Source: an uncultured Clostridia bacterium (GTDB taxonomy: Bacteria > Bacillota > Clostridia > Oscillospirales > Ruminococcaceae). Taken from it: a DNA stretch of 12,494 nucleotides. The notes below the pieces were generated by a model, which was not told where the DNA came from, searched no databases, and worked only from the letters and a program-made list of their open reading frames with translations. Below are positions 7,229-12,494 of the stretch, in pieces. Within the stretch, counting starts at the first letter, position 1; the number at the start of each line of letters is the position of its first letter. The stretch is taken from the NCBI GenBank assembly GCA_937907305.1, contig CALERQ010000012.1, positions 1 through 12,494 on the forward strand, written 5' to 3'. Made by a program: the position numbers and the translations under genes.

Positions 7229-7258
7229 AAAAAAAGAGCCTCCCGCGGAAGGCTCTTT
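7229..7258 (-). terminator. Terminator of the zinc-ribbon membrane protein gene
   Basis: On the minus strand, AAAGAGCCT (7258-7250) pairs with AGGCTCTTT (7241-7233) around a CCGCGG-containing loop and continues into a seven-base T-run (A-run 7229-7235 on the plus strand). It starts 2 nt after the stop codon. With the terminator at 7172-7215 it insulates two convergent genes. Confidence 0.9.
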
Positions 7259-7260
7259 CG

Positions 7261-7653
7261 TTATGTCTTTTTGATGAAGCTCGTCCCGCATTTAGGGCAG
7301 GAAATACTGATCTTCCCCTTGCCGCGCGGCACCCGCAGCTTCTGCTTGCAGGTGGGGCAGATGAATACCCTGTACTTCTTGCGTTCCTCCCGGCTGGGCC
7401 GGTTTGCGCGCCCGTTCTTTAGCTTCCACCAGAATTGCAGCAGCTTCTGGTTCTCCTGCTGCCGGGCGTAAATGTTGCGGGAGAAGATGCGCAGATAGCA
7501 CACCACCAGCACCGCCCAGCACAGGATGCTGAGTCCCCTGATCTGAAAAATGCTGCCGCACAGCGAGATGACCAGCGAGAGCAACAGCAGCACCCAGGTC
7601 AGCTGATCCACCCCGTATCGTCCCATCATCAAACGGCGAAACCAATCCCGCAT
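7261..7653 (-). CDS. Small two-helix membrane protein with C-terminal zinc ribbon
   Basis: This 130-residue protein has an Arg-rich N-terminus, two hydrophobic helices (about 17-37 and 40-56), a basic linker rich in Arg, Lys and Gln, and a C-terminal zinc ribbon. The ribbon ligands are C99/C102 (CPTC) and C119/C122 (CPKC), with the basic knuckle RVPRGKGK between them. By the positive-inside rule, the basic linker and ribbon should face the cytoplasm. I do not recognise a named family. It might bind nucleic acid or protein partners at the membrane, but that is a guess. AGGAGA (7670-7665) lies 11 nt upstream of the ATG, and a good promoter lies at 7724-7696. The gene is monocistronic and convergent with the cohesin operon. 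Confidence 0.85.
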   Translation of the reverse strand: MRDWFRRLMMGRYGVDQLTWVLLLLSLVISLCGSIFQIRGLSILCWAVLVVCYLRIFSRNIYARQQENQKLLQFWWKLKNGRANRPSREERKKYRVFICPTCKQKLRVPRGKGKISISCPKCGTSFIKKT

Positions 7654-7695
7654 ACCTTTCCGGCTCTCCTTTCCCGTTCATTTCTGCTGTACTCT

Positions 7696-7724
7696 ATCAT
7701 AGCGGAATGACAGAAAAACTGCAA
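7696..7724 (-). promoter_or_regulatory. Sigma-A promoter of the zinc-ribbon membrane protein gene
   Basis: On the minus strand, TTGCAG (7724-7719) is the -35 and TATGAT (7701-7696) is the -10, with a 17-nt spacer. The start codon lies 42 nt downstream of the -10. Confidence 0.75.
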
Positions 7725-8142
7725 GAAAAGCAGCGCAGAATTTACAAACCGTTTACGAATTGTTTTCCGGCCATGGGCAAATCAGTACCGGCCGCACCCC
7801 TGCGGATTTTCCGCGCAGGATCTCCGCCGGTAAAATCGCCTATATTTTTGCTAGATGAAAGCACCTTTGCTTGCCAAAGCTGCCTGCGCTCCCCACGCCG
7901 GGTGCGCCCTCCGCTTCAGTCGGGCTGACCCTGCGCCTTGCTCCGGGCAGCCCTCCCCGCTGCGGGCGCGCCCGGCTTCCTTTCGCTCTCCTCATAAAGG
8001 GCGCAAAACCCTTCCACGAGCTGCTTTTTAATCAAGCGAAGATACCTACACTCTACAAGAGTTTATACGGTTTTGGCGGGCAGAAGTGTCATATGGCATT
8101 TGTGCAACAAAAGCGTGTGTCCTTGTTAAACGAAGGATAAAT
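7725..8142. other. Intergenic region with repeat-derived structure, no gene
   Basis: These 418 bases lie between the promoter of the zinc-ribbon gene and the end of sdaAA. They hold a nested stem-loop (TACCGGC 7786-7792 with GCCGGTA 7826-7832, enclosing CCTGCG 7799-7804 with CGCAGG 7814-7819), then a GC-rich block (about 7870-8000) containing one copy of a dispersed repeat. A 51-codon reading frame on the minus strand (7995-7840) translates the repeat into Arg/Gly-rich low-complexity sequence and has no convincing ribosome site, so it is not called as a gene. No clear terminator is visible downstream of sdaAA; the small hairpin near 8051-8063 has no T-run. Confidence 0.7.
7908..7965 (-). repeat. 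Dispersed 58-nt repeat, copy A (inverted relative to copy B)
   Basis: The minus-strand sequence here matches 10610-10667 of the plus strand at 52 of 58 positions, including an identical 22-nt start. Weaker similarity extends on both sides (a GAGGAGAG-like stretch before and GCGGAGG-like after). The two copies flank the serine dehydratase operon in opposite orientation. Confidence 0.85.
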
Positions 8143-9042
8143 TCAGCCGCACCCATGGCAGCCGCCGCAGCCGGTCTGCTCCGCCAGCCGGCAGGCCGTC
8201 GGGGTCGCGGCAATGCCGCCCAGGGCCGTCTCCCGCAGGCTTTCCGGCAGGGCATGGCCCACCTGGCGGGCCGCCTCCACCACCTCGTCAAAGGGAATGA
8301 CCTCCGGTACCCCGGCCAGCACCAATTCCGCCGAAACCAGGGCATTGGAAGCCCCGGCCGCGTTCCGGGCCTGGCAGGGGGCCTCCACCAGCCCGGCAAT
8401 GGGATCGCACACCAGCCCCAGCATATTCTGGATGGCCAGCCCCGCCGCCGCGAAGCACTGCTCCGGGCTGCCCCCCATCAGATAAACAGAGGAACCGGCA
8501 GCCATGGCGCTGGCTGTGCCCACCTCGGCCTGGCAGCCGCCCGCCGCCCCGCTGATGCCGGAATTTTCCGCCGCCACCACACCAATGGCCGAAGCCACCA
8601 GCAAAGCGTCCAGCATCTGCCGCTCGGTCAGGTCATACTGCTCCTGCAGGGCAATGAGCACCCCCGGCAAAACCCCGGAGGCCCCGGCTGTCGGCGCCGC
8701 CACAATCAGTCCCATCGAAGCGCTGACCTCCAGCACCCCCATGGCATAGCAGATGGCCCGGGAAACAGTCTCTCCGCACAGGTTTTTCCCGGCTGCCCGG
8801 TATTTGGCCAGCTTCCTGGCCTCCCCGCCGATGAGCCCGCCCATCGTCTTGTGGGGTTCTTTCAGGCTTTCTTCCACCGCCTGCCGCATGATGCCATAGG
8901 CCACCCGCAGCTTTTCGTAGACCACCTCCGGTGGGGTCTCGTTCAGCTCCCGTTCCCGCCGCAGCATCACTTCGGGCAGGCTCAGTCCCAGCTGCCGGGA
9001 AACCTCCAGTATTTTAGCCGCTGTTGTGGTATTGGTTTTCAT
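8143..9042 (-). CDS. sdaAA: L-serine dehydratase, iron-sulfur-dependent, alpha subunit
   Basis: This 299-residue subunit carries the 4Fe-4S cluster that deaminates L-serine to pyruvate and ammonia. It acts in the cytoplasm together with the beta subunit. Family motifs include SGAAGGCQAEVGTA around C170 and GLVCDPIAGLVEAPCQARN with C212 and C223. The spacing C-42-C-11-C is the one expected for the three cluster ligands. TMGGLIGGEA (67-76) and PTAGASGVLPG (117-127) are also conserved. The C-terminus ends in a Cys-rich tail (CGGCHGCG). In this family a C-terminal cysteine can fold back into the active site, so C298 is a candidate. The length is typical. The ATG overlaps the stop of the beta-subunit gene by four bases (ATGA), implying coupled translation. 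The family is strongly oxygen-sensitive, which fits an anaerobe. Confidence 0.96.
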   Translation of the reverse strand: MKTNTTTAAKILEVSRQLGLSLPEVMLRRERELNETPPEVVYEKLRVAYGIMRQAVEESLKEPHKTMGGLIGGEARKLAKYRAAGKNLCGETVSRAICYAMGVLEVSASMGLIVAAPTAGASGVLPGVLIALQEQYDLTERQMLDALLVASAIGVVAAENSGISGAAGGCQAEVGTASAMAAGSSVYLMGGSPEQCFAAAGLAIQNMLGLVCDPIAGLVEAPCQARNAAGASNALVSAELVLAGVPEVIPFDEVVEAARQVGHALPESLRETALGGIAATPTACRLAEQTGCGGCHGCG

Positions 9043-9722
9043 CGGTCGGCCTCCTCTCTTGGGGTGATGCGCCGGGCCGCCACAATATCCGGGTGCTCAA
9101 AAATGGTGCGCACTGTTTCCCGGTGGATGGGCTGGTCCGCCTCCACGATGGTATAGGCAATTTTTCCCCGGTTTTCCCGGTACAGCCGCATAAAGGCGAT
9201 ATTCACGCCGCTTTCGCTCAGCGTCCTGGTGATAAAGGCTACCACACCCGGCTTATCGTACTGCTTCACCACGATGGTATCGTACTCGCCGGAAAGGTCG
9301 ATCTCCACCCCATCCAGCTCCCGCAGGCGCACGCTGCCGCCCCCAATGGAAACCCCGGTAACATGCACGGAATGGCCATCCGCCCCCGACAGTGTAATAC
9401 CAACGGTATTGGGGTGGGGCACTTCGGTCGCGGTATCAATGCGGAAGCTGTACTGCAGCCCCCGCTCCTGCGCGATGTGGAAGGAATCCCGGATGCGCAG
9501 GTCATCCGGCGCAAAGCCCATTACACCGGCCAGCAAAGCGCGGTCGGTGCCGTGGCCGCGGTAGGTGTGCGCGAAGGAACCATACAGCGTAAATTCCACC
9601 TTTTTGGCGCCCCCGTGGATGAGCCGGCCCGCAAGATAGGCGATGCGCAGCGCCCCGGCCGTGTGGGAGCTGGAAGGCCCGATCATATTGGGGCCGATGA
9701 TATCAAAGATACCGGTTGACAT
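9039..9722 (-). CDS. sdaAB: L-serine dehydratase, iron-sulfur-dependent, beta subunit
   Basis: This 227-residue partner of the alpha subunit begins with the conserved GPNMIGPSSSHTAGALRIA segment (10-28) and ends in an ACT domain (about 148-220, TIVVKQYDKPGVVAFITRTL), which usually binds an amino acid and regulates the enzyme. The start at 9722 is chosen because AAAGGAGAA (9739-9731) lies 8 nt upstream and the family motif then begins near residue 5. A longer in-frame start at 9803 would add 27 residues unlike the family. It is the first gene of a two-gene operon with sdaAA, transcribed from the extended -10 promoter at 9774-9766. Confidence 0.96.
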   Translation of the reverse strand: MSTGIFDIIGPNMIGPSSSHTAGALRIAYLAGRLIHGGAKKVEFTLYGSFAHTYRGHGTDRALLAGVMGFAPDDLRIRDSFHIAQERGLQYSFRIDTATEVPHPNTVGITLSGADGHSVHVTGVSIGGGSVRLRELDGVEIDLSGEYDTIVVKQYDKPGVVAFITRTLSESGVNIAFMRLYRENRGKIAYTIVEADQPIHRETVRTIFEHPDIVAARRITPREEADR

Positions 9723-9765
9723 AAGGGAAGTTCTCCTTTCCCGCCCTCTGTGGGGCTCTATTCCC

Positions 9766-9774
9766 AGTATACCA
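9766..9774 (-). promoter_or_regulatory. Extended -10 promoter of sdaAB-sdaAA
   Basis: On the minus strand, TGG followed by TATACT (9774-9766) forms an extended -10 element. The -35 position has only a weak match (TCCTTT), as is common with extended -10 promoters. The start codon lies 43 nt downstream. Confidence 0.65.
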
Positions 9775-9976
9775 CATTTTGCGGGGGAAAAGGAGAGGCG
9801 CAAAGGATTTTATTCAATTTTCAAGGTGCTGTTTGGGAGGCGGGTTCCCGCTAAGGCAGACCCCCTATTGCCCGATGAGGTCTGCTGATAAATTTTAGAC
9901 CGGCGCCCCTGTTTGACCGGTGGGGCAGAAAGGCTCTCAGTTTTAGTTCTGTGAGAGATGCAGAAGAGAAAGAATT

Positions 9977-10017
9977 TTTTGCCGGTGAGAAAAAGTCCTT
10001 TCACTAATACGGCAAAA
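9977..10017. repeat. Long inverted repeat in AT-rich spacer
   Basis: TTTTGCCG (9977-9984) pairs perfectly with CGGCAAAA (10010-10017). Inside, GTGAgAAA pairs with TTTCAC around AAGTCC, with one bulge. No adjacent T-run follows on either strand, so it is not called as a terminator. Confidence 0.5.
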
Positions 10018-10158
10018 TCGACCCTTTTTTGCAGTTGAAAGGTTAATATTTCACTTTTTTTAATGGAAAGTTTACAATATTGGGGATTGATGGGTGAGAT
10101 TTATATAGGATATGGATTTATTAGGTAATAGGTTGCTGGAATTTATTATGATATTTTG

Positions 10159-10304
10159 GGGCGAGTTTGTGAGCGCCTGGCGGCGGGGCGGAGTCACCGG
10201 AGGGTGACAGCTGGTACGCCTACCCGGCGGGGGCCAGGTTTGTAGTCGCCTGACGGCGTCGCAAAGTCACCGGAGGGTGACAGCCTGTACGGCTCGCCGC
10301 CGGG
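10159..10304. repeat. 73-nt tandem duplication, two diverged units
   Basis: Units 10159-10231 and 10232-10304 align without gaps across most of their length. Anchors are AGTTTGTGAGCGCC versus GGTTTGTAGTCGCC and the identical 20-mer AGTCACCGGAGGGTGACAGC (10192-10211 and 10265-10284), exactly 73 nt apart. Each unit contains the GTCACC/GGTGAC hairpin. Confidence 0.8.
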
Positions 10305-10364
10305 GCGTTCCTTTTGTGCGTACAAAAGGAACCAAAATACGCTTGGGGCTGTGCCCCAAGACCC
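10284..10364 (+). repeat. Inverted module, left copy: two conserved hairpins
   Basis: The module has a 23-nt GC-rich leader beginning CCTGTACG. Hairpin 1 (10307-10332) is an 11-bp perfect stem GTTCCTTTTGT/ACAAAAGGAAC around GCGT. A CAAAA-containing spacer follows, then hairpin 2, TTGGGGC-TGT-GCCCCAA (10343-10359; an extra C-G pair extends it to 10342-10360), then GACCC. The same order, spacing and stems occur in the right copy on the opposite strand. Confidence 0.85.
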
Positions 10365-10568
10365 CCTTGCCGCTAAGCTGCGGCTGGATACGAACGATGT
10401 AAACATCGTCCGTACGGCGCCGCAGATACGCTCTCAAGGTGCCTGCGGCGCATTTTATTTTTGGCTCAGCAGGGACCGAATTAAATGCGCCTGCGGCTCC
10501 TTATCAGCGTCGTCTAATCCCGCTCCGGGAAGCCGTCGCTTTGGCTTTCCGGGCGGGGCAAATGGGGC

Positions 10569-10596
10569 CCCCACAAGGTCGCAAGACCTTGTGGGG
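10569..10596. repeat. Perfect 12-bp hairpin with GCAA tetraloop
   Basis: CCCCACAAGGTC (10569-10580) pairs perfectly with 10585-10596 around GCAA, a GNRA-type loop. It sits in the core between the two inverted modules. No T-run follows, so it is not a standard terminator. Confidence 0.8.
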
Positions 10597-10609
10597 AGAG
10601 GAGGATGCA

Positions 10610-10667
10610 CCGCAGCGGGGAGGGCTGCCCGAAGCAAAGCATAGGGTCAGCCCGATTTAAGCGGAGG
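10610..10667 (+). repeat. Dispersed 58-nt repeat, copy B
   Basis: This copy matches the minus strand of 7908-7965 at 52 of 58 positions. It lies in the core of the inverted-module element, just after the GCAA hairpin. In one frame both copies read PQRGGLP...RVSP, but this copy stops at once after that, so a DNA- or RNA-level element is more likely than a protein. Confidence 0.85.
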
Positions 10668-10686
10668 TTGCGTCCGACGAGCGTAC

Positions 10687-10768
10687 GGGTCTTTAGGGCG
10701 GAGCCCTAAATGACTTTTGGTTACTTTTCTTCATAGAAAAGTAACCCCCCGCCGGGCAGGCGTACAGG
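10687..10768 (-). repeat. Inverted module, right copy: two conserved hairpins
   Basis: Read on the minus strand, this copy begins CCTGTACG, has a 23-nt GC-rich leader, hairpin 1 (10745-10720, GTTACTTTTCT/AGAAAAGTAAC around ATGA), a CAAAA spacer, hairpin 2 (TTAGGGC-TCC-GCCCTAA, 10709-10693) and GACCC. Compared with the left copy, three stem pairs differ and all three are compensated on the other strand of the stem, while loops and leaders vary freely. Confidence 0.85.
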
Positions 10769-10808
10769 TTATACCTTTTGTAAAAGGCTCCGCGCCGCCA
10801 CTTCGTTA

Positions 10809-10846
10809 CCCCTTACACAGGGGAGTCTTTAGGGCGGTGCGGTGCC
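10809..10846 (+). repeat. 38-nt direct repeat, copy 1
   Basis: It begins with the hairpin CCCCT-TACAC-AGGGG and ends with GGTGCGGTGCC. It matches 10915-10952 at 34 of 38 positions. Confidence 0.8.
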
Positions 10847-10914
10847 GACAGGTGAAAGGAAACTTTGGAATAGTTTGTATCGGCAACCCCTCCGGCTCAT
10901 TTCATTCGCCACCT

Positions 10915-10952
10915 CCCCTTACACAGGGGAGGCTATGGGGTGGTGCGGTGCC
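10915..10952 (+). repeat. 38-nt direct repeat, copy 2, plus related hairpin
   Basis: This second copy starts 106 nt after the first. Here the hairpin is longer (CCTCCCCT-TACAC-AGGGGAGG, 10912-10932). It is followed directly by a related hairpin, CTCCCTT-TGGC-AAGGGAG (10955-10972), and GGCTTTGAGGGGCG, a looser third variant of the same unit. Confidence 0.8.
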
Positions 10953-11064
10953 ATCTCCCTTTGGCAAGGGAGGCTTTGAGGGGCGCTGGCAGGAGGAAAG
11001 CTTTGTTATGATCCTCTGCCAAAATGGGAGCCGCAAAAGGCCCATGATTTAGCGGAAAATCACA

Positions 11065-11093
11065 TTGACTTCACCGATGCAGCGTGATAAAAT
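11065..11093 (+). promoter_or_regulatory. Sigma-A promoter of the glutamine synthetase gene
   Basis: TTGACT (11065-11070) and TAAAAT (11088-11093) are separated by 17 nt, with an extended -10 TG at 11085-11086. The predicted start near 11100 leaves a leader of about 50 nt. This is the best-matching promoter in the window. Confidence 0.85.
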
Positions 11094-11111
11094 TGGTAAC
11101 ATATTTTTTGG

Positions 11112-11129
11112 GAAAAGCGCGAGCTTTTC
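11112..11129 (+). promoter_or_regulatory. Leader hairpin with GCGA tetraloop before glutamine synthetase
   Basis: GAAAAGC (11112-11118) pairs with GCTTTTC (11123-11129) around GCGA, a GNRA-type loop. It lies between the promoter and the ribosome site (AGGGAG, 11136-11141). It may protect the mRNA 5' end or tune translation; no terminator T-run follows. Confidence 0.5.
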
Positions 11130-11150
11130 GCCGCGAGGGAGTGAATTTTG

Positions 11151-12494
11151 ATGAGCAATATTCCGGAACTGTTCGGCAGCCTGGTCTTTAATGACACGGT
11201 GCAGCAGAAGCGGCTGCCCCACGATACCTACCGCCGCCTGCGGCAGATCATCGCCAGCGGGGAGCCGCTGACCCCCGATGTGGCCGATGTCATTGCCAAT
11301 GTGATGAAGGCCTGGGCGCTGGACCACGGGGTGACCCACTTTACCCACTGGTTCCAGCCTATGACCGGCATCACCGCCGAAAAGCACGACAGCTTCCTGA
11401 CCCCTGCCGGCGATGGGGTCATCATGGAATTTTCCGGGCGGGAGCTCATCAAAGGCGAGCCGGATGCCAGCAGCTTCCCCAGCGGCGGCCTGCGGGCCAC
11501 CTTTGAGGCCCGGGGCTACACCGCCTGGGACCCCACCAGCCCTGCCTTCATCAAGGATGACTGCCTGTATATCCCCACGGCCTTTTGCAGCTATACCGGC
11601 GAGGCGCTGGATAAAAAGACCCCCCTGCTGCGCAGCATGCATACCCTCAACCGGGAGGGGGTGCGCTTCCTGCGGGCGATGGGCTGGGCCGATGTGACCG
11701 CTGTGACCCCCACCGTGGGCGCGGAGCAGGAGTATTTTCTCATTCCGAAGGAGCTGTACGAACAGCGCCGGGACCTGCGCTACACCGGGCGGACCCTATT
11801 TGGGGCGATGGCCCCCAAGGGGCAGGAGCTGGATGACCACTACTTTGGTACCATAAAACCCCGGGTGCGCGCCTACATGAAGGAGCTGGACGAGGAGCTG
11901 TGGAAGCTGGGCGTGATGGCCAAGACCGAGCACAATGAGGTGGCGCCCTCCCAGCACGAGCTGGCCCCGTTCTTTACCACCACCAATATTGCCGCCGACG
12001 GCAACCAGCTGACCATGGAGCTGATGCAGCGGCTGGCCCAGAAGCACGGCATGGTGTGCCTGCTGGCGGAAAAGCCCTTTGCCGGGGTGAACGGCAGCGG
12101 CAAGCACAATAACTGGTCGCTGGTGACCGATACCGGCCGCAACCTGCTGGACGGCGGCAGCGACCCGGCGAACAACCTGACCTTTTTGCTGATGCTGGCC
12201 GCGGTAATGACCGCGGTGGATGAGTACCAGGCGCTGCTGCGCATTACCGTGGCAACGGCCGGCAACGACCACCGGCTGGGCGCGAGCGAAGCCCCGCCCG
12301 CCATTCTTTCCATCTTCCTGGGGGAGGCGCTGCAGAACACCCTGATGCAGGCCGCCTGCGGCGAGGGCAGCACCGCTGCCGCCCGCCGGGAGCTGGAGAT
12401 GCGGGTGCCGGTGATGCCCCACCTGCGGCAGGATGACAGCGACCGCAACCGGACCTCGCCCTTTGCCTTTACCGGGAACAAGTTTGAGTTCCGG
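11151..12494 (+). CDS. glnN: Glutamine synthetase type III (5' part, runs off the window)
   Basis: The first 448 residues of a cytoplasmic enzyme that makes glutamine from glutamate, ammonia and ATP. The type III family is usually about 700 residues, so the C-terminal third is missing. The family character is clear from the N-terminal FGSLVFND segment and PSGGLRATFEARGYTAWDPT. The catalytic VGAEQEYF (189-196) and the NGSGKHNNWS loop (314-323) are the equivalents of the metal- and substrate-binding motifs of other glutamine synthetases. AGNDHRLGASEAPP (371-383 region) is typical of type III. The start at 11151 is supported by AGGGAG 9 nt upstream and by the promoter and leader just before it. 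The neighbouring serine dehydratase releases ammonia, but the two units are divergent and 1.4 kb apart. No frameshift is seen. Confidence 0.96.
   Translation, partial: MSNIPELFGSLVFNDTVQQKRLPHDTYRRLRQIIASGEPLTPDVADVIANVMKAWALDHGVTHFTHWFQPMTGITAEKHDSFLTPAGDGVIMEFSGRELIKGEPDASSFPSGGLRATFEARGYTAWDPTSPAFIKDDCLYIPTAFCSYTGEALDKKTPLLRSMHTLNREGVRFLRAMGWADVTAVTPTVGAEQEYFLIPKELYEQRRDLRYTGRTLFGAMAPKGQELDDHYFGTIKPRVRAYMKELDEELWKLGVMAKTEHNEVAPSQHELAPFFTTTNIAADGNQLTMELMQRLAQKHGMVCLLAEKPFAGVNGSGKHNNWSLVTDTGRNLLDGGSDPANNLTFLLMLAAVMTAVDEYQALLRITVATAGNDHRLGASEAPPAILSIFLGEALQNTLMQAACGEGSTAAARRELEMRVPVMPHLRQDDSDRNRTSPFAFTGNKFEFR

Larger units (their letters stand above)
9775..11064. other. 1.3-kb non-coding, repeat-rich intergenic region
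   Basis: No frame here has a ribosome site plus protein-like composition. The first part (9775-10155) is AT-rich and holds a short rRNA-spacer-like stretch (9809-9833), a GCAGACC/GGTCTGC pair (9856-9862 with 9879-9885) and a long hairpin at 9977-10017. From about 10155 to 10990 the DNA becomes a dense series of hairpins and repeats, listed separately. Others are GTCACC-GGA-GGGTGAC (10193-10208 and 10266-10281), ACGATG-TAAA-CATCGT (10394-10409), GCGCCGCAG/CTGCGGCGC (about 10417-10449) and CCTTTT-GT-AAAAGG (10774-10787). The region separates divergent transcription units (sda leftward, glutamine synthetase rightward). No transposase or recombinase is present. Confidence 0.75.

Noticed and set aside
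5686..7230. 514-codon open frame on the minus strand opposite the wall-anchored protein
   Set aside because: It lies wholly antisense to a gene with signal peptide, domains and sorting signal, begins inside the operon terminator, and its translation is low-complexity Gly/Ala/Ile-rich sequence with no recognisable domain.
7840..7995. 51-codon Arg/Gly-rich frame on the minus strand
   Set aside because: It is the translation of the dispersed 58-nt repeat; copy B stops early in the same frame, and no ribosome site supports either.
8086..9156. 356-codon open frame on the plus strand opposite sdaAA
   Set aside because: Antisense to a well-conserved enzyme gene; the translation is Gln/His/Arg/Gly-rich with no family resemblance.
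9899..9926. H-type pseudoknot
   Set aside because: The order of pairing is right, but there would be no loop bases between the last two strands, which is sterically unlikely; the stems are better seen as alternatives.
9810..10004. 64-codon frame on the minus strand starting with GTG
   Set aside because: No Shine-Dalgarno sequence upstream, start inside a hairpin, and composition unlike a protein of this genome.
10192..10284. CRISPR array suggested by the exact 20-nt direct repeat
   Set aside because: Only two copies, the sequence between them is itself homologous to the repeat flank (a 73-nt tandem duplication), and no cas genes are present.
10155..10990. Insertion sequence or prophage remnant
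   Set aside because: There are inverted repeats and hairpins but no transposase, integrase or phage gene, and no clear target-site duplication was found by eye.
11049..12481. Minus-strand open frames opposite the glutamine synthetase gene
   Set aside because: Shadows of a strongly conserved enzyme in GC-rich DNA; no ribosome sites or domains.

Overview
The window looks like a piece of chromosome from a gut-type member of the Clostridia, most likely Oscillospiraceae/Ruminococcaceae close to Faecalibacterium, Gemmiger or Subdoligranulum. The reasons are GC-rich genes with strong AGGAGG-type ribosome sites and sigma-A promoters, a two-subunit iron-sulfur L-serine dehydratase, a type III glutamine synthetase, cohesin/dockerin surface proteins with NPxTG-type anchors, and hairpin-rich intergenic repeats. 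The genus is an inference.

Region 1 (1-7215, + strand) is a surface-protein locus. It opens with the last codons of a membrane- or wall-anchored protein and its terminator. A well-formed promoter (192-220) and a leader with two back-to-back perfect palindromes then precede a four-gene operon, closed by a terminator at 7172-7215. The four products are: a cohesin protein with a C-terminal membrane anchor; a 1097-residue secreted protein with 14 tandem Cys/His repeats, a cohesin and a dockerin; a 303-residue cohesin-dockerin protein; and a wall-anchored protein with a divergent cohesin-like domain, another Cys/His-rich region and an NPSTG sorting signal. No catalytic domain is visible. Two proteins carry both a cohesin and a dockerin and two are surface-anchored with a cohesin, so the operon could build a non-enzymatic, chain-forming scaffold that displays a large, probably metal-binding, Cys/His array. 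The dockerin of gene 3 and the start of gene 4 are much more AT-rich than their surroundings, which suggests a mosaic.

Region 2 (7229-7724, - strand) is a small convergent gene for a two-helix membrane protein with a C-terminal zinc ribbon; it has its own promoter and terminator.

Region 3 (8143-9774, - strand) is the serine dehydratase operon sdaAB-sdaAA, coupled by a four-base stop/start overlap. Inverted copies of a 58-nt repeat flank it (7908-7965 and 10610-10667).

Region 4 (9775-11064) is about 1.3 kb with no credible gene, but it is packed with repeats. These include a 73-nt tandem duplication, two inverted ~81-nt modules whose paired hairpins carry compensatory base changes, a 12-bp hairpin with a GCAA loop, and a 38-nt direct repeat. 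This is the most structured non-coding DNA in the window.

Region 5 (11065-12494, + strand) is the promoter, leader hairpin and first 448 codons of a type III glutamine synthetase gene that runs off the window. Serine deamination releases ammonia and glutamine synthetase captures it, so the two neighbouring loci are metabolically compatible, but nothing in the sequence shows that they are co-regulated.
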